Assembly (NCBI GenBank): GCA_947630135.1
Contig: CANRGH010000002.1
Span: forward strand, 124,001-188,000
From: an uncultured Monoglobus sp.
Lineage (GTDB): Bacteria; Bacillota; Clostridia; Monoglobales; Monoglobaceae
Direction of reading: 5' to 3'
Length of the DNA: 64,000 nt
Numbering within the stretch: the first letter of the stretch is position 1; each line of letters begins with the position of its first letter. The translations under genes and the position numbers were made by a program. This document shows, one piece after another, positions 25,514-34,326 of this stretch. The notes under the pieces were generated by a model. It was not told the DNA's origin. It ran no database searches and saw only the letters and a program-made list of their open reading frames with translations.

Positions 25514-25765
25514 ATATTGATTGTATATCTGACCTCTGTTTCCTATGTCGATAACAAGAACGACATATCTGTCGCTTTCGACGGTGTAGAGAATTCTGTA
25601 ATCGCCGACCCTGAGACGAAACATATCCGTGCCTTTTAACTTTTTTATGTCGGTGCCGAAAGGCAGTTTATATATCGCCTTGTAGAGTCTGAGCCTTTGA
25701 GTTTTATCTTGCTTTTCGAGGAATTTCAAGGCCGCTTTTTCAAACTCAATTTTGTATGTCGGCAT
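25511..25765 (-). CDS. RelE/ParE-superfamily toxin
   Basis: An 84-residue RelE-fold protein: YKIEFEKAALKFLEKQDKTQRLRLYKAI, KLKGTDMFRLRVGDYRILYTVESDRYVVLVIDIGNRGQIY. This is the RelE-type mRNA interferase pattern with the basic FRLRVGDYRI strand. It overlaps the antitoxin gene by 20 bp, antitoxin first. It probably cleaves mRNA on the ribosome when freed from its antitoxin. Confidence 0.88.
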   Translation of the reverse strand: MPTYKIEFEKAALKFLEKQDKTQRLRLYKAIYKLPFGTDIKKLKGTDMFRLRVGDYRILYTVESDRYVVLVIDIGNRGQIYNQY

Positions 25766-25997
25766 ATGTCAGTCCATCCTTTGCAAGTATTTTTTCAAAA
25801 GGCATTCTCGTGCCGTCATTGATTTTTTGCGCCTCGTCAATCATTTTCAGGTCCCATTCATCAGGTTCGGTTTCCTCATAAGCTGTATCATCCGCGTCCT
25901 CGTCGGCGGTGATTCCCTGAATATACGCGATAACATAGCCGAGCTTATAGGGCGGGACCGTGTCAAGCAGCTTGATCGCTTTTTCTTTTTCGGACAT
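25746..25997 (-). CDS. Cognate antitoxin of the RelE-type pair
   Basis: 83 residues from ATG 25997, which follows GAGGTGA; the longer track ORF from 26084 includes the promoter. The N-terminal helix (SEKEKAIKLLDTVPPYKLGYVIAYIQGI) and an acidic middle (EDADDTAYEETEPDEWDLKMIDEAQ) are typical of small antitoxins that wrap the toxin with a flexible C terminus. I do not recognise a named DNA-binding domain with certainty. The assignment rests on position and overlap with the toxin. Confidence 0.75.
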   Translation of the reverse strand: MSEKEKAIKLLDTVPPYKLGYVIAYIQGITADEDADDTAYEETEPDEWDLKMIDEAQKINDGTRMPFEKILAKDGLTYADIQN

Positions 25998-26027
25998 ATC
26001 TGTCACCTCACAGTCTTTGTTTATGCC

Positions 26028-26056
26028 ATTATAACATATCCTGAGACGGAAATCAA
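26028..26056 (-). promoter_or_regulatory. Promoter of the RelE-type toxin-antitoxin operon
   Basis: TTGATT - 17 bp - TATAAT on the minus strand, about 30 bp before the antitoxin ATG. Confidence 0.75.
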
Positions 26057-26121
26057 GCGGAAATTTAAAGACCTTATTTGACATAATAGAAAAATTTCTT
26101 TAAAAAAGCTCTAAAAAACTG

Positions 26122-26150
26122 TTGACATAGGTTTTCTGTTATGTTAGAAT
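26122..26150 (+). promoter_or_regulatory. Strong orphan SigA-type promoter
   Basis: TTGACA - 17 bp - TAGAAT, pointing right. The next gene starts about 750 bp away, beyond a terminator-like hairpin and a repeat block. Confidence 0.75.
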
Positions 26151-26156
26151 ATATTT

Positions 26157-26240
26157 GGTTGGAATTCGTTGGTTTATTTTTTATGTATCAAAATACTTAT
26201 CCGTTTGTTGGGCGGATAGGCTGTTTTGGTACTTTTTTGT
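26157..26240 (+). ncRNA. Putative short transcript or leader RNA
   Basis: An RNA from the promoter at 26122-26150 would start near 26157 and meet the imperfect hairpin TATCAAAATACTTATCCG / CGGATAGGCTGTTTTGGTA, followed by CTTTTTTGTTTTTTAG. That predicts an 80-90-nt RNA. It could be a small RNA, or the attenuated leader of the secreted-protein gene at 26902, now separated from it by inserted repeats. Confidence 0.4.
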
Positions 26241-26271
26241 TTTTTAGGGCAGGTATTATGTTAGGCTCTTC

Positions 26272-26840
26272 CGAGGGAGAGGCAATATAAAGGCTCCCCT
26301 TGGGGGGAGCTGGATTTCCGCCGTAAGGCGGAAAGACTGAGAGGGGTACCCTAATTACTATTCGCTAATCGCTAATCACTACGTTGTAGGGCGGCATGCC
26401 TACATGCCGCCGCGGGATGTTGAGGACGAATGTGGGTGGCCGGATGTGGGCATCCGGCCCTACGCCGTAAATAGACGGGTTTATTCCTAGTATCTAGTTA
26501 CTAATCTCTAGTTCCTACGTTAACCCCTCTCCGACGCCTCCGGCGCCACCTCTCCCGAGGGAGAGGCAATATAAAGGCTCCCCTTGGGGGGAGCTGGATT
26601 TCCGCCGTAAGGCGGAAAGACTGAGAGGGGTACCCTAATTACTATTCGCTAATCGCTAATCACTACGTTGTAGGGCGGCATGCCTACATGCCGCCGCGGG
26701 ATGTTGAGGACGAATGTGGGTGGCCGGATGTGGGCATCCGGCCCTACGCCGTAAATAGACGGGTTTATTCCTAGTATCTAGTTACTAATCTCTAGTTCCT
26801 ACGTTAACCCCTCACCGACGCCTTCGGCGCCACCTCTCCC
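26272..26840 (+). repeat. Tandem duplication, two copies of a 284-bp unit
   Basis: GAGAGGCAATATAAAGGCTC starts at 26277 and again at 26561, giving a 284-bp period. The copies are nearly identical over their length. The unit itself is a mosaic: GGAGCT palindromes, CTAATTACTATTCGCTAATCG arrays, GCGGCATGCCTACATGCCGC and GGCCGGATGTGGGCATCCGGCC hairpins. There is no ORF. The few differences (for example CTCTCCGACGCCTCC against CTCACCGACGCCTTC) lie at the right ends. Confidence 0.9.
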
Positions 26841-26901
26841 TAGGGAGAGGCAAATAAGTAAAAAATAATTAAATATATAATAAAGAAAGAAGGAGTTTAA
26901 A

Positions 26902-28929
26902 ATGAAAACAAAGAGAAAAACAAAAATTTTATCGCTTATTTTGGCGATAACCGTGGTAGCAACAATGATTATGGCCGTGCCAATGGTTAGCTTGGCTAAT
27001 CATGCAGATACCGGCAATGTGTTAATTTGGGATTTTGCAGAATATTCAGTCGCAGGTGATGTTACCACAAACACACCCATTGATTACAATGGCTTAAGTA
27101 TTGTTGGCGGTAACAGTGGTGATACTTTAAAGAGTGATGGTTTTAGAGCAAACAAGCCATCCGGAGAAAATGCAGAGTATATTTCATATACGCCAACATA
27201 TGATGGAACTTTATTTGTTACTTTTGTTTCAACTAATAATGATGATGCAGCAAACAGATTCAGTTCTATCGGAACTGCTATTGATTATGAAAGTGAAATA
27301 GGTCAAAATGGAGTTCTTGACAGACAGGCGGCTTCCAAAGGAATCTTGAGCGCGAATTTAAAAGCCGGAACAAAATATTATGTTTGTACAACCGGTGGAG
27401 TGCGATATACAAGCGTGCAGTATAAATATAATAAAAATTCTTGGTATACTACCGGCGCAGTGACCGAAAACGATGTGCTTGTTGATACATACGCCCTCAA
27501 ATTAACCGCAATTATTGCCGGAAGCGCAGCAAAACAAACCACTGGAAATGTTTATAACAATGTGACATACACATCCTCAACAAATCTGAGAGGTAATTAT
27601 TCAGGTGGAGAATATGTTAAGGATACTGATAGTAAAGGTGCAGAAAAAGATGGTACTATATTAAAAATAGAGCCAAAGCTTGATGGTGAATTTTCGATAA
27701 TTTACAGACGCCAACCAAGTAGTAACAAATACGAAAAAAATGATAATAAGGATTTAATTTTAAATGATAGCTCAGGCGAGCGACAAACTGCCATAAGTTT
27801 TCTTCATGATGACATAAGTTCCTCAGTACCTGAATATTTGGCTGTATGCTCGATTTTTAAATTATCCGCCGGGGAGACTTATTATGCATATTGTCACGGA
27901 TCAACACTTGGACTGTATGAAATCTCATATACGCCCGAATGGGTTGCCAATGACGAGAATGGTACCGTTGAAAAAGATGTCGACGGAATTAAAGTTTCAT
28001 ATCCCGCCAATACGACCGGAAAAGGTTTCAGCTATGATTTGACCGATAAAATCAGCGGATTGGAAGGCAATTTATCCGAAAAGACCGATGGTATTCTGAA
28101 GGTTTCGTACGATTTGTATATTCCGCAGACGGAGAAGGCCACTGCCAATAATTTCTTTGTTGATCTGAGCGGTGATACAACTATAAATGGTTGGGGCGGC
28201 GGCAATGATAAAACATATGGCAGAGTTTCCGGATATGAACCATGGAGCGATATTAAAGCGGTTTACGGAAAAGGCAAGACAAATGATCCTGAAGGAATTA
28301 CAGTAAGCAACATGGGCGATATCCGTAAAGAGGGTGATTGGGCAAAGGTGGAATATGTCTATAATCTTAAAGAAAACACATTTAAAGTGACATATGACGG
28401 AACAGAGTCGGAGACCCTTACCGGAGAGGCTGTAAATAAAACGGACAAACTTTATTTGAACGCGCAGCCTCTTGATTCAATGGAAAATGGTGCGCAGTCC
28501 GAGAACGGAGTATATCTTAAATTCAGAAATATCAGCGCATCATACGAGGCAGCCGAGGCTCCAACTACAAAAGTTTCATTTGGAACACATGAGATCGATT
28601 CGGGATATTATAATGTCTCGGAAGTAAAGAAAGGCGTTATCAGATTTTTACAGGAGATTACCGGTGACGCGTCAGAAGTTAAGAGATTTGGATTTTATAT
28701 TGTGAACAGCAGTGGCGAAACGCTTCTTGCCGCTGTAAGCACTCCGAATGATCAAGATGAAATTGATGGTATTTATGCCGATCTTAAGAATATTGAAGAA
28801 AACGAAGGTAATAAAACCAATATGTTCTACATGAAAGCTTTTGTGGACTACGGAAACGGATTTCTTGATTACGGTAATGCATTCGGAGATAAGGTAAACT
28901 GGGAAAGAGAAGTAAATGAACCTAAATAG
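26902..28929 (+). CDS. Secreted multidomain protein of unknown function
   Basis: A 675-residue exported protein, start supported by GAAGGAGTTTAAA. Signal peptide at 1-33 (ILSLILAITVVATMIMAVPMVSLA). Two similar beta-rich domains follow at about 38-175 and 195-345; each ends AGTKYYV or AGETYYA before a closing strand. A third, laminin-G-like region comes at about 355-555 (GILKVSYDLYIPQTEKATANNFFVDL, GDWAKVEYVYNLKENTFKVTYDG), then a C-terminal module at about 560-675. No catalytic motif, anchor or cysteine cluster is visible. The layout recalls accessory domains of clostridial pectinases, so carbohydrate binding is possible but unproven. The gene is clearly AT-richer than its neighbours and stands alone, which suggests transfer. 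Confidence 0.8.
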   Translation: MKTKRKTKILSLILAITVVATMIMAVPMVSLANHADTGNVLIWDFAEYSVAGDVTTNTPIDYNGLSIVGGNSGDTLKSDGFRANKPSGENAEYISYTPTYDGTLFVTFVSTNNDDAANRFSSIGTAIDYESEIGQNGVLDRQAASKGILSANLKAGTKYYVCTTGGVRYTSVQYKYNKNSWYTTGAVTENDVLVDTYALKLTAIIAGSAAKQTTGNVYNNVTYTSSTNLRGNYSGGEYVKDTDSKGAEKDGTILKIEPKLDGEFSIIYRRQPSSNKYEKNDNKDLILNDSSGERQTAISFLHDDISSSVPEYLAVCSIFKLSAGETYYAYCHGSTLGLYEISYTPEWVANDENGTVEKDVDGIKVSYPANTTGKGFSYDLTDKISGLEGNLSEKTDGILKVSYDLYIPQTEKATANNFFVDLSGDTTINGWGGGNDKTYGRVSGYEPWSDIKAVYGKGKTNDPEGITVSNMGDIRKEGDWAKVEYVYNLKENTFKVTYDGTESETLTGEAVNKTDKLYLNAQPLDSMENGAQSENGVYLKFRNISASYEAAEAPTTKVSFGTHEIDSGYYNVSEVKKGVIRFLQEITGDASEVKRFGFYIVNSSGETLLAAVSTPNDQDEIDGIYADLKNIEENEGNKTNMFYMKAFVDYGNGFLDYGNAFGDKVNWEREVNEPK

Positions 28930-29012
28930 CAGCTTAACTGTAAACATACCAAAGGGCGGCGGTGAAATAATTTAATTCTGTTTGCCGCCTGCCCATGACT
29001 TATCGCTTTGTT

Positions 29013-29155
29013 GTTTGCTCCGGCTTAGCGCGAGCTTGAATCCCTTCGCCGGGCGGCATCCCCCAACCAACATACGGGGAGCGCCACTTAATCAACGTAT
29101 CAACCAGGGCGCGCGCGGCCCGGAGTTTTACGGCTCGCGCTAATCCGGAGCAAAC
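29013..29155. repeat. Long inverted repeat, structured element or MITE-like
   Basis: GTTTGCTCCGGCTTAGCGCGAGC (29013-29035) is the reverse complement, with one mismatch, of 29133-29155. The 97-bp interior holds further stems (CCGGGC with GCCCGG, and CCCC with GGGG). No target-site duplication is obvious. It ends 37 bp before the ATG of the 55-codon peptide gene and would be transcribed with it if the promoter lies upstream. Confidence 0.75.
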
Positions 29156-29192
29156 GGCGGCGATGCTTAAAATTTTTGGAGGTGACTTTAAA

Positions 29193-29360
29193 ATGAGAAA
29201 TATAAAGGAATACAAGGCGCCCACGGCGCAGATCACGGAATTTGAGTGCGCGGACGTTATAACAACGAGTTTAGAACTTAAGAAAAGACCCGATTCGGCA
29301 AAGAGTGATTATGTGTATGCCGGACACATTGACTGGAAGAGCAATTTCGGCCAGAATTAA
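29193..29360 (+). CDS. 55-residue peptide with a DVITTS motif
   Basis: The track gives 65 codons from 29163, but the ATG at 29193 has a near-perfect RBS (GGAGGTGACTTTAAA). The product starts MRNIKEYKAPTAQITEFECADVITTS and ends HIDWKSNFGQN; it has one Cys, no signal peptide and no membrane segment. I recall similar short ORFs with an Asp-Val-Ile-Thr-Thr-Ser core in gut Clostridia, function unknown to me. A dedicated RBS and terminator argue that it is real. A leader-plus-core peptide is conceivable, but no modification enzyme is nearby. Confidence 0.65.
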   Translation: MRNIKEYKAPTAQITEFECADVITTSLELKKRPDSAKSDYVYAGHIDWKSNFGQN

Positions 29361-29374
29361 GATAACAACAACAG

Positions 29375-29398
29375 AAAAGGCGCCGAGGCGCCTTTTTT
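29375..29398. terminator. Bidirectional terminator
   Basis: AAAAGGCGCC GA GGCGCCTTTT hairpin with flanking A and T runs, between the peptide gene and the convergent cysK. Confidence 0.9.
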
Positions 29399-29403
29399 GT
29401 TGT

Positions 29404-30333
<930 letters not shown>

Positions 30334-30384
30334 AAAAATTACCTCTTTTCATAAAATATATATAACCTACATGTTTACTATGTA

Positions 30385-30413
30385 ATAATACACCAAAACA
30401 AAACTTTTGTCAA
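30385..30413 (-). promoter_or_regulatory. SigA-type promoter of cysK
   Basis: TTGACA - 17 bp - TATTAT on the minus strand. Directly after it the near-palindrome TACATAGTAAACATGTA spans the start region and could be an operator; the regulator is not identified. Confidence 0.8.
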
Positions 30414-30424
30414 TAGTTTTTTTG

Positions 30425-30450
30425 AAAAAATTCCCCGCCCGAAGGCGGGG
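30425..30450 (-). terminator. Terminator of the era-pectate lyase unit
   Basis: CCCCGCC TTCG GGCGGGG hairpin followed on the minus strand by AATTTTTT. Confidence 0.9.
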
Positions 30451-30458
30451 ATAAAATT

Positions 30459-32462
30459 TCAGCGCTTGATAACATCTGCGTAAGGCGCGAGGCTGCCGTT
30501 TGACCAGAGATAGCACCTCACGTCGGCATATTCCTTTGAAAACTCAAGAGATATGCCATGCTTTGTCTCGCCGAGCGGCACAAGCTCGGTCAGAACCTCG
30601 CTCACAATATCGTTTTCATACGCCGCGGCGACGAACAGAGCGCCGCTCTCATCCGACAGGTTCGCGACCGAGGCCGTGATCGTCTTTCCGCTGACCGAAG
30701 GCTCCGCAGCATAGAACACGCCGCCCGGGTTTTCGGTCGGGCCAGCCGTTGGCGCCGGAGGCTCCGTCGGGACGGGAGCGGGCGCGGTTCCGCTTGTCGC
30801 GGGATATTCGGCCTCATCGCCGACGTAGTTTTTGACTACGGACGATTGATAATCCTCAAGCATCTGTTTAAGCTCGGGCACTATATCGTGGCTGGTGTCG
30901 GGACTCTTGGTGTCGGTGGGCGTGTAATTGCTCAGATCAAATTTAATGTCGCCTCCGCCGCTCCTTCCTGCATGGCTTTTGACGTCCGCGGCAACGCTCT
31001 CCGCGGGGTCGGGCTTTGAAGCGAGATCGACCTTTGTGTCAAAATTGCTGTATGTGTCCTTACATGTATAAGTGGTTCCGCTCTTGACATAAGTATTTTG
31101 CTTGGTGGTGACCGACGATGGCACTTCCTCGTTTCTCGAAGAGGCAGAATACGCGTCAAAATCCTTGGTTCCGTTATAGTATGTAATGTCGCCGCAGTCG
31201 ATCATCAGGTTGTTATACGACTTTATTATTCCGCCCGCCTCGCCACTGAATGTTCCGTCGTCGTGGCCCTGTTTTGAAGAGAGCATGGGCGACTTTACGC
31301 CGCGGAAAACATTATTTTCCGCGAACACCGAGGCGCCCGAGGTCACGCCGATGCCGTAGCCGCTGTTGCCATCGAAATAATTGTTATACATATGCACATT
31401 TGAGTATCTGGTTCTGGGGTGGCGGGAATCGGAATGGTCAAACCAGTTGTGGTGATAGGTAAGATAGTCGGTTCCGTCGCCCGATGCGCTATCGCTATTT
31501 GCCTGTATCAGCGAGCATTTTCCGCTGTCCCAGAAATGGTTGTATGAGAGCGTGCAGTACTTCGCGCCTTTCTTGATGTCAAGCGAACCGTCGCCTTTTA
31601 CCTTGTCGTCTGCCTTCGGGTCGGTCTTGCCGTAATAAAAATCGTTGTTGTGGACCCAAATATTTTGGTTCGAGCCGTTGATAGAAATTCCGTCGTCCGT
31701 GAACAGCACGAGGCCGAGATTTCTGATCTCGGTATTTTTGTTTCCGTTCAGGTTAAGGCCGAACCATTTGAGCGTCGCGTCGTCGCCCACGCCCTCGAAC
31801 GTGATGTTTTTTGATTCCTTAGACTCCAGAAACGCGGGTTTGCCGTCCGCAACGCTCAAATCATTTATTTTTGTGCCGTCGATCATGCCGATAAAGCGCA
31901 CGATTAGCGGCCTCGAGTCCTTTCTGTATGACTGAAGAATATCTCTGAGGCCGATGTATTCCTTAATCCTGCTGCCGTCTTTGATACCAAACTTGACGGT
32001 ATTGACGTTCTCATTTGTTATATAGAGAATTTGCGCGTCGGCTTTAACGGTGCCGTCATCGTTATAGCCGCCCGACGCGCTCTTGCTCGGTGAGTTTGAC
32101 GAGAACGCGAAGCCCTCGCGCTTGTATGCCGAAACCGCGATGTTTTTCCGCTCGGCAGAGCCGCCCGCGCTCTCGACCTTAACATCATACTCACCCGCAG
32201 CGAGGCCCAAAGCGTCGGCGCGGTAATAATTTCCGTAATATCTGATAAGCTCCTTGTCGATCGGCTGCTGCGGATAGTCCGCGTCAGACGACTTTTTGAC
32301 ATACACGTTATAGCCGTCCGCCGCCGCGGTGTTCGTCCACAAAACCGCGATCGACTCAAACCCGCCGCGGGCATCCGTGATCTCTAATCCGTCCGCCGCG
32401 CTTACCGCCGCGGCGGGAGTTACCATACACAAAATAAGCAATACGCACAAAAAACGCTTCAT
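30459..32462 (-). CDS. Secreted pectate lyase, PL1 family
   Basis: 667 residues from ATG 32462 (six codons inside the track ORF, preceded by GGGAAGGTG). Signal peptide about 1-22 (KRFLCVLLILCMVTPAAAVSA), a fibronectin-like domain to about 110, then a PL1 right-handed beta-helix (about 130-500). Its hallmark DYLTYHHNWFDHSDSRHPRTR is near 330-350, with calcium-site Asp residues and the RHPRTR arginine. A Pro/Thr linker and a C-terminal beta-module ending ADVRCYLWSNGSLAPYADVIK follow. It cleaves polygalacturonate by beta-elimination. It begins 33 bp after era with no terminator between, so it is probably expressed from the yqfC-era operon, an odd place for a pectinase. Confidence 0.9.
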   Translation of the reverse strand: MKRFLCVLLILCMVTPAAAVSAADGLEITDARGGFESIAVLWTNTAAADGYNVYVKKSSDADYPQQPIDKELIRYYGNYYRADALGLAAGEYDVKVESAGGSAERKNIAVSAYKREGFAFSSNSPSKSASGGYNDDGTVKADAQILYITNENVNTVKFGIKDGSRIKEYIGLRDILQSYRKDSRPLIVRFIGMIDGTKINDLSVADGKPAFLESKESKNITFEGVGDDATLKWFGLNLNGNKNTEIRNLGLVLFTDDGISINGSNQNIWVHNNDFYYGKTDPKADDKVKGDGSLDIKKGAKYCTLSYNHFWDSGKCSLIQANSDSASGDGTDYLTYHHNWFDHSDSRHPRTRYSNVHMYNNYFDGNSGYGIGVTSGASVFAENNVFRGVKSPMLSSKQGHDDGTFSGEAGGIIKSYNNLMIDCGDITYYNGTKDFDAYSASSRNEEVPSSVTTKQNTYVKSGTTYTCKDTYSNFDTKVDLASKPDPAESVAADVKSHAGRSGGGDIKFDLSNYTPTDTKSPDTSHDIVPELKQMLEDYQSSVVKNYVGDEAEYPATSGTAPAPVPTEPPAPTAGPTENPGGVFYAAEPSVSGKTITASVANLSDESGALFVAAAYENDIVSEVLTELVPLGETKHGISLEFSKEYADVRCYLWSNGSLAPYADVIKR

Positions 32463-32495
32463 GAAAATACACCTTCCCAAAATTCTGATTATGTC

Positions 32496-33386
32496 TTAAT
32501 TCTTTTCAAAGCCCATATCGTTTATAAAATTCTCAATGTTGCGCCAGTTTTCCTTGACCTTGACCCAAAGCTCAAGATAGACCTTCTCGCCCAAAAAGCG
32601 CTCTATGTCCTGCCGCGCCTGACGGCCTATGTCTTTGAGCTTGTCGCCCTTCTTGCCGATGATTATGCCCTTGTGGCTCTGCTTTTCGCAATAGATCACC
32701 GCCGAGATGTCATAGGTGCCGTTTTCGCGCTGTTTCATCTTCTCGATCTCGACCGCGATGCCGTGGGGTATCTCTTTGTTTAAAAGGCGCAGCGCCTTCT
32801 CGCGGATAAACTCGGCTACGATCTGACGCTCGGGCTGGTCGGTTATAACGTCGTCGGGGAAAAACTTCGGCCCTTCCTCCATCATGTCCTCGATGATCTC
32901 GAGCAGCCTGTCCACATTTTCGCCCTTTTGGGCCGAGATCGGCACAATCGCGGCAAAATCATAAATATGCTGCAGCCTGTCCAAGACCGGAAGCAGGTTG
33001 AGTCTCGGCATTGTATCGATCTTGTTGACCGCGAGGATAACCGGCACGTCCGAAGTCTTAAGGCCGCCCAGAGCTTCTTTTTCCGCCTCAAGCTCGCCCT
33101 CGAAGATGCCCGCGTCGACCATATATATAAGCGCGTCAATATCCTGCGTGGCGGAGTAGATATATTTTTCCATTCGCATGCCCAGCTTGTTGTGGGGCTT
33201 GTGAATTCCGGGCGTGTCGATCAGCACGAGCTGACAGTCGTCGCTTGTGTGAACGCCGAGAATTTTTGTCCGCGTGGTCTGCGGCTTGCGCGAAACGATA
33301 GCCACCTTCTCGCCCACCAAACGGTTGAGCAAGGTCGACTTGCCCGCGTTGGGCCTGCCCGTGATTGCAATAAATCCCGATTTCAT
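32496..33386 (-). CDS. era: Ribosome-assembly GTPase Era
   Basis: 296 residues from ATG 33386, which follows AGGAGGAATTT; the longer track ORF adds unrelated codons. The G domain shows GRPNAGKST, DTPGIHKP and NKID. The C-terminal KH domain shows GKKGDKLKDIGRQARQDIERFLGEKVYLELWVKVKENWRN. Era binds 16S rRNA near its 3' end and helps 30S maturation. It overlaps dgkA by 4 bp. In Bacillus recO follows era; here the pectate lyase takes that position. Confidence 0.97.
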   Translation of the reverse strand: MKSGFIAITGRPNAGKSTLLNRLVGEKVAIVSRKPQTTRTKILGVHTSDDCQLVLIDTPGIHKPHNKLGMRMEKYIYSATQDIDALIYMVDAGIFEGELEAEKEALGGLKTSDVPVILAVNKIDTMPRLNLLPVLDRLQHIYDFAAIVPISAQKGENVDRLLEIIEDMMEEGPKFFPDDVITDQPERQIVAEFIREKALRLLNKEIPHGIAVEIEKMKQRENGTYDISAVIYCEKQSHKGIIIGKKGDKLKDIGRQARQDIERFLGEKVYLELWVKVKENWRNIENFINDMGFEKN

Positions 33387-33844
33387 AAATTCCTCCTGTA
33401 TTTTGATCCGAAAACAAACAGCGCCATGATCACAATATACGCCGCGGTAAGGTACCAATACTTAAGCAGAGTCATTAAGGCCGGTACGAGCCGCGCGGCG
33501 TCGCCGAAAACGAACACCGCCACAACGATCGATCCAACGGCCGCGATAAGCACCGCCCCGGCCGCCGCGTCTTTGGCGAGCCGCGCAAGCTCCGAACGTT
33601 CGGGCGAAGCCAGATCAGCCGCGGCCTCAACCGCGGTGTTGGCCGCCTCAAGGCCCATGACCAAGGCTATGGCAAGCGCGAGAACCGCCGCCTCGATCCG
33701 CGTCGCGCCGTAGAGCGCGGCAAAAATCGCGACGGTCACCGCGGCGCAGATATGTATTCTGAAATTCCGCTCCCTCGCGGCACAGGCAAAGACCCCTCTG
33801 CCCGCATAGCCGAAGCTTTTGATCAGCGCCAATAAATTTTTCAT
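33383..33844 (-). CDS. dgkA: Diacylglycerol/undecaprenol kinase
   Basis: A 153-residue integral membrane kinase. An amphipathic N-terminal helix (LLALIKSFGYAGRGVFACAARERNFRIH) precedes three membrane helices, with the active-site pattern GLEAANTAVEAAADL near residue 65. Gram-positive DgkA proteins phosphorylate undecaprenol for envelope recycling. It is longer than the usual 120-130 residues because of an extra hydrophobic C-terminal helix (YWYLTAAYIVIMALFVFGSKYRR). It overlaps ybeY and era by 4 bp each. Confidence 0.92.
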   Translation of the reverse strand: MKNLLALIKSFGYAGRGVFACAARERNFRIHICAAVTVAIFAALYGATRIEAAVLALAIALVMGLEAANTAVEAAADLASPERSELARLAKDAAAGAVLIAAVGSIVVAVFVFGDAARLVPALMTLLKYWYLTAAYIVIMALFVFGSKYRRNL

Positions 33845-34326
33845 CGCTCAAGCCCCATTTGGTCCAAAATTTCTTTCTGATAACCGAACATTTCGTCCTC
33901 ATCCTCGGGCGTCATGTGGTCATATCCCAAAAGATGAAGCATAGAATGCACCGTCAAAAACCCGACCTCGCGCTCAAACGAGTGGCCGTATTCCCCGGCC
34001 TGCTCGCGGGCTCGCTCAAGGGATATGACAATATCTCCCAGCATAATCTCGCCCATCTCGCTTAGCTCGGCGTAGTCCTCGTGGATCTCGCCCTTCTCGT
34101 CATACTCGAACATCGGGAACGAGAGCACATCGGTCGCGCGGTCGATCCCGCGATGCAGCCTGTTAAGATTTCGTATATCCTCGTTGTCGGTCAGCATAAC
34201 GCTTATCTCAACGTCGTCCCTCAGGCCGAAAAAGCCCAAGGTTGACCGCGCCGCGCGCTTGATAAGCTCGCGCAGCTTGCGGCTCACGGTTATTTTGCTC
34301 TGATTATTAAGAATTACGACTTTCAT
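33841..34326 (-). CDS. ybeY: Endoribonuclease YbeY (rRNA maturation)
   Basis: A 161-residue metalloprotein with the zinc motif HSMLHLLGYDH and the family strand TDVLSFPMFE. It acts in 16S rRNA 3'-end processing and ribosome quality control. It overlaps phoH and dgkA by 4 bp, the standard operon arrangement. Confidence 0.96.
   Translation of the reverse strand: MKVVILNNQSKITVSRKLRELIKRAARSTLGFFGLRDDVEISVMLTDNEDIRNLNRLHRGIDRATDVLSFPMFEYDEKGEIHEDYAELSEMGEIMLGDIVISLERAREQAGEYGHSFEREVGFLTVHSMLHLLGYDHMTPEDEDEMFGYQKEILDQMGLER

Noticed and set aside
26272-26840. CRISPR array
   Set aside because: Only two copies of a 284-bp unit, no short regular repeats and spacers, and no cas genes in the window.
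29000-29236. 78-codon minus-strand ORF over the inverted repeat
   Set aside because: It lacks an RBS, reads through the inverted repeat and overlaps the better-supported 55-codon peptide gene.
29193-29360. RiPP biosynthetic cluster
   Set aside because: The short peptide could be a precursor, but no radical-SAM, lanthionine, YcaO or peptidase-transporter gene lies near it.
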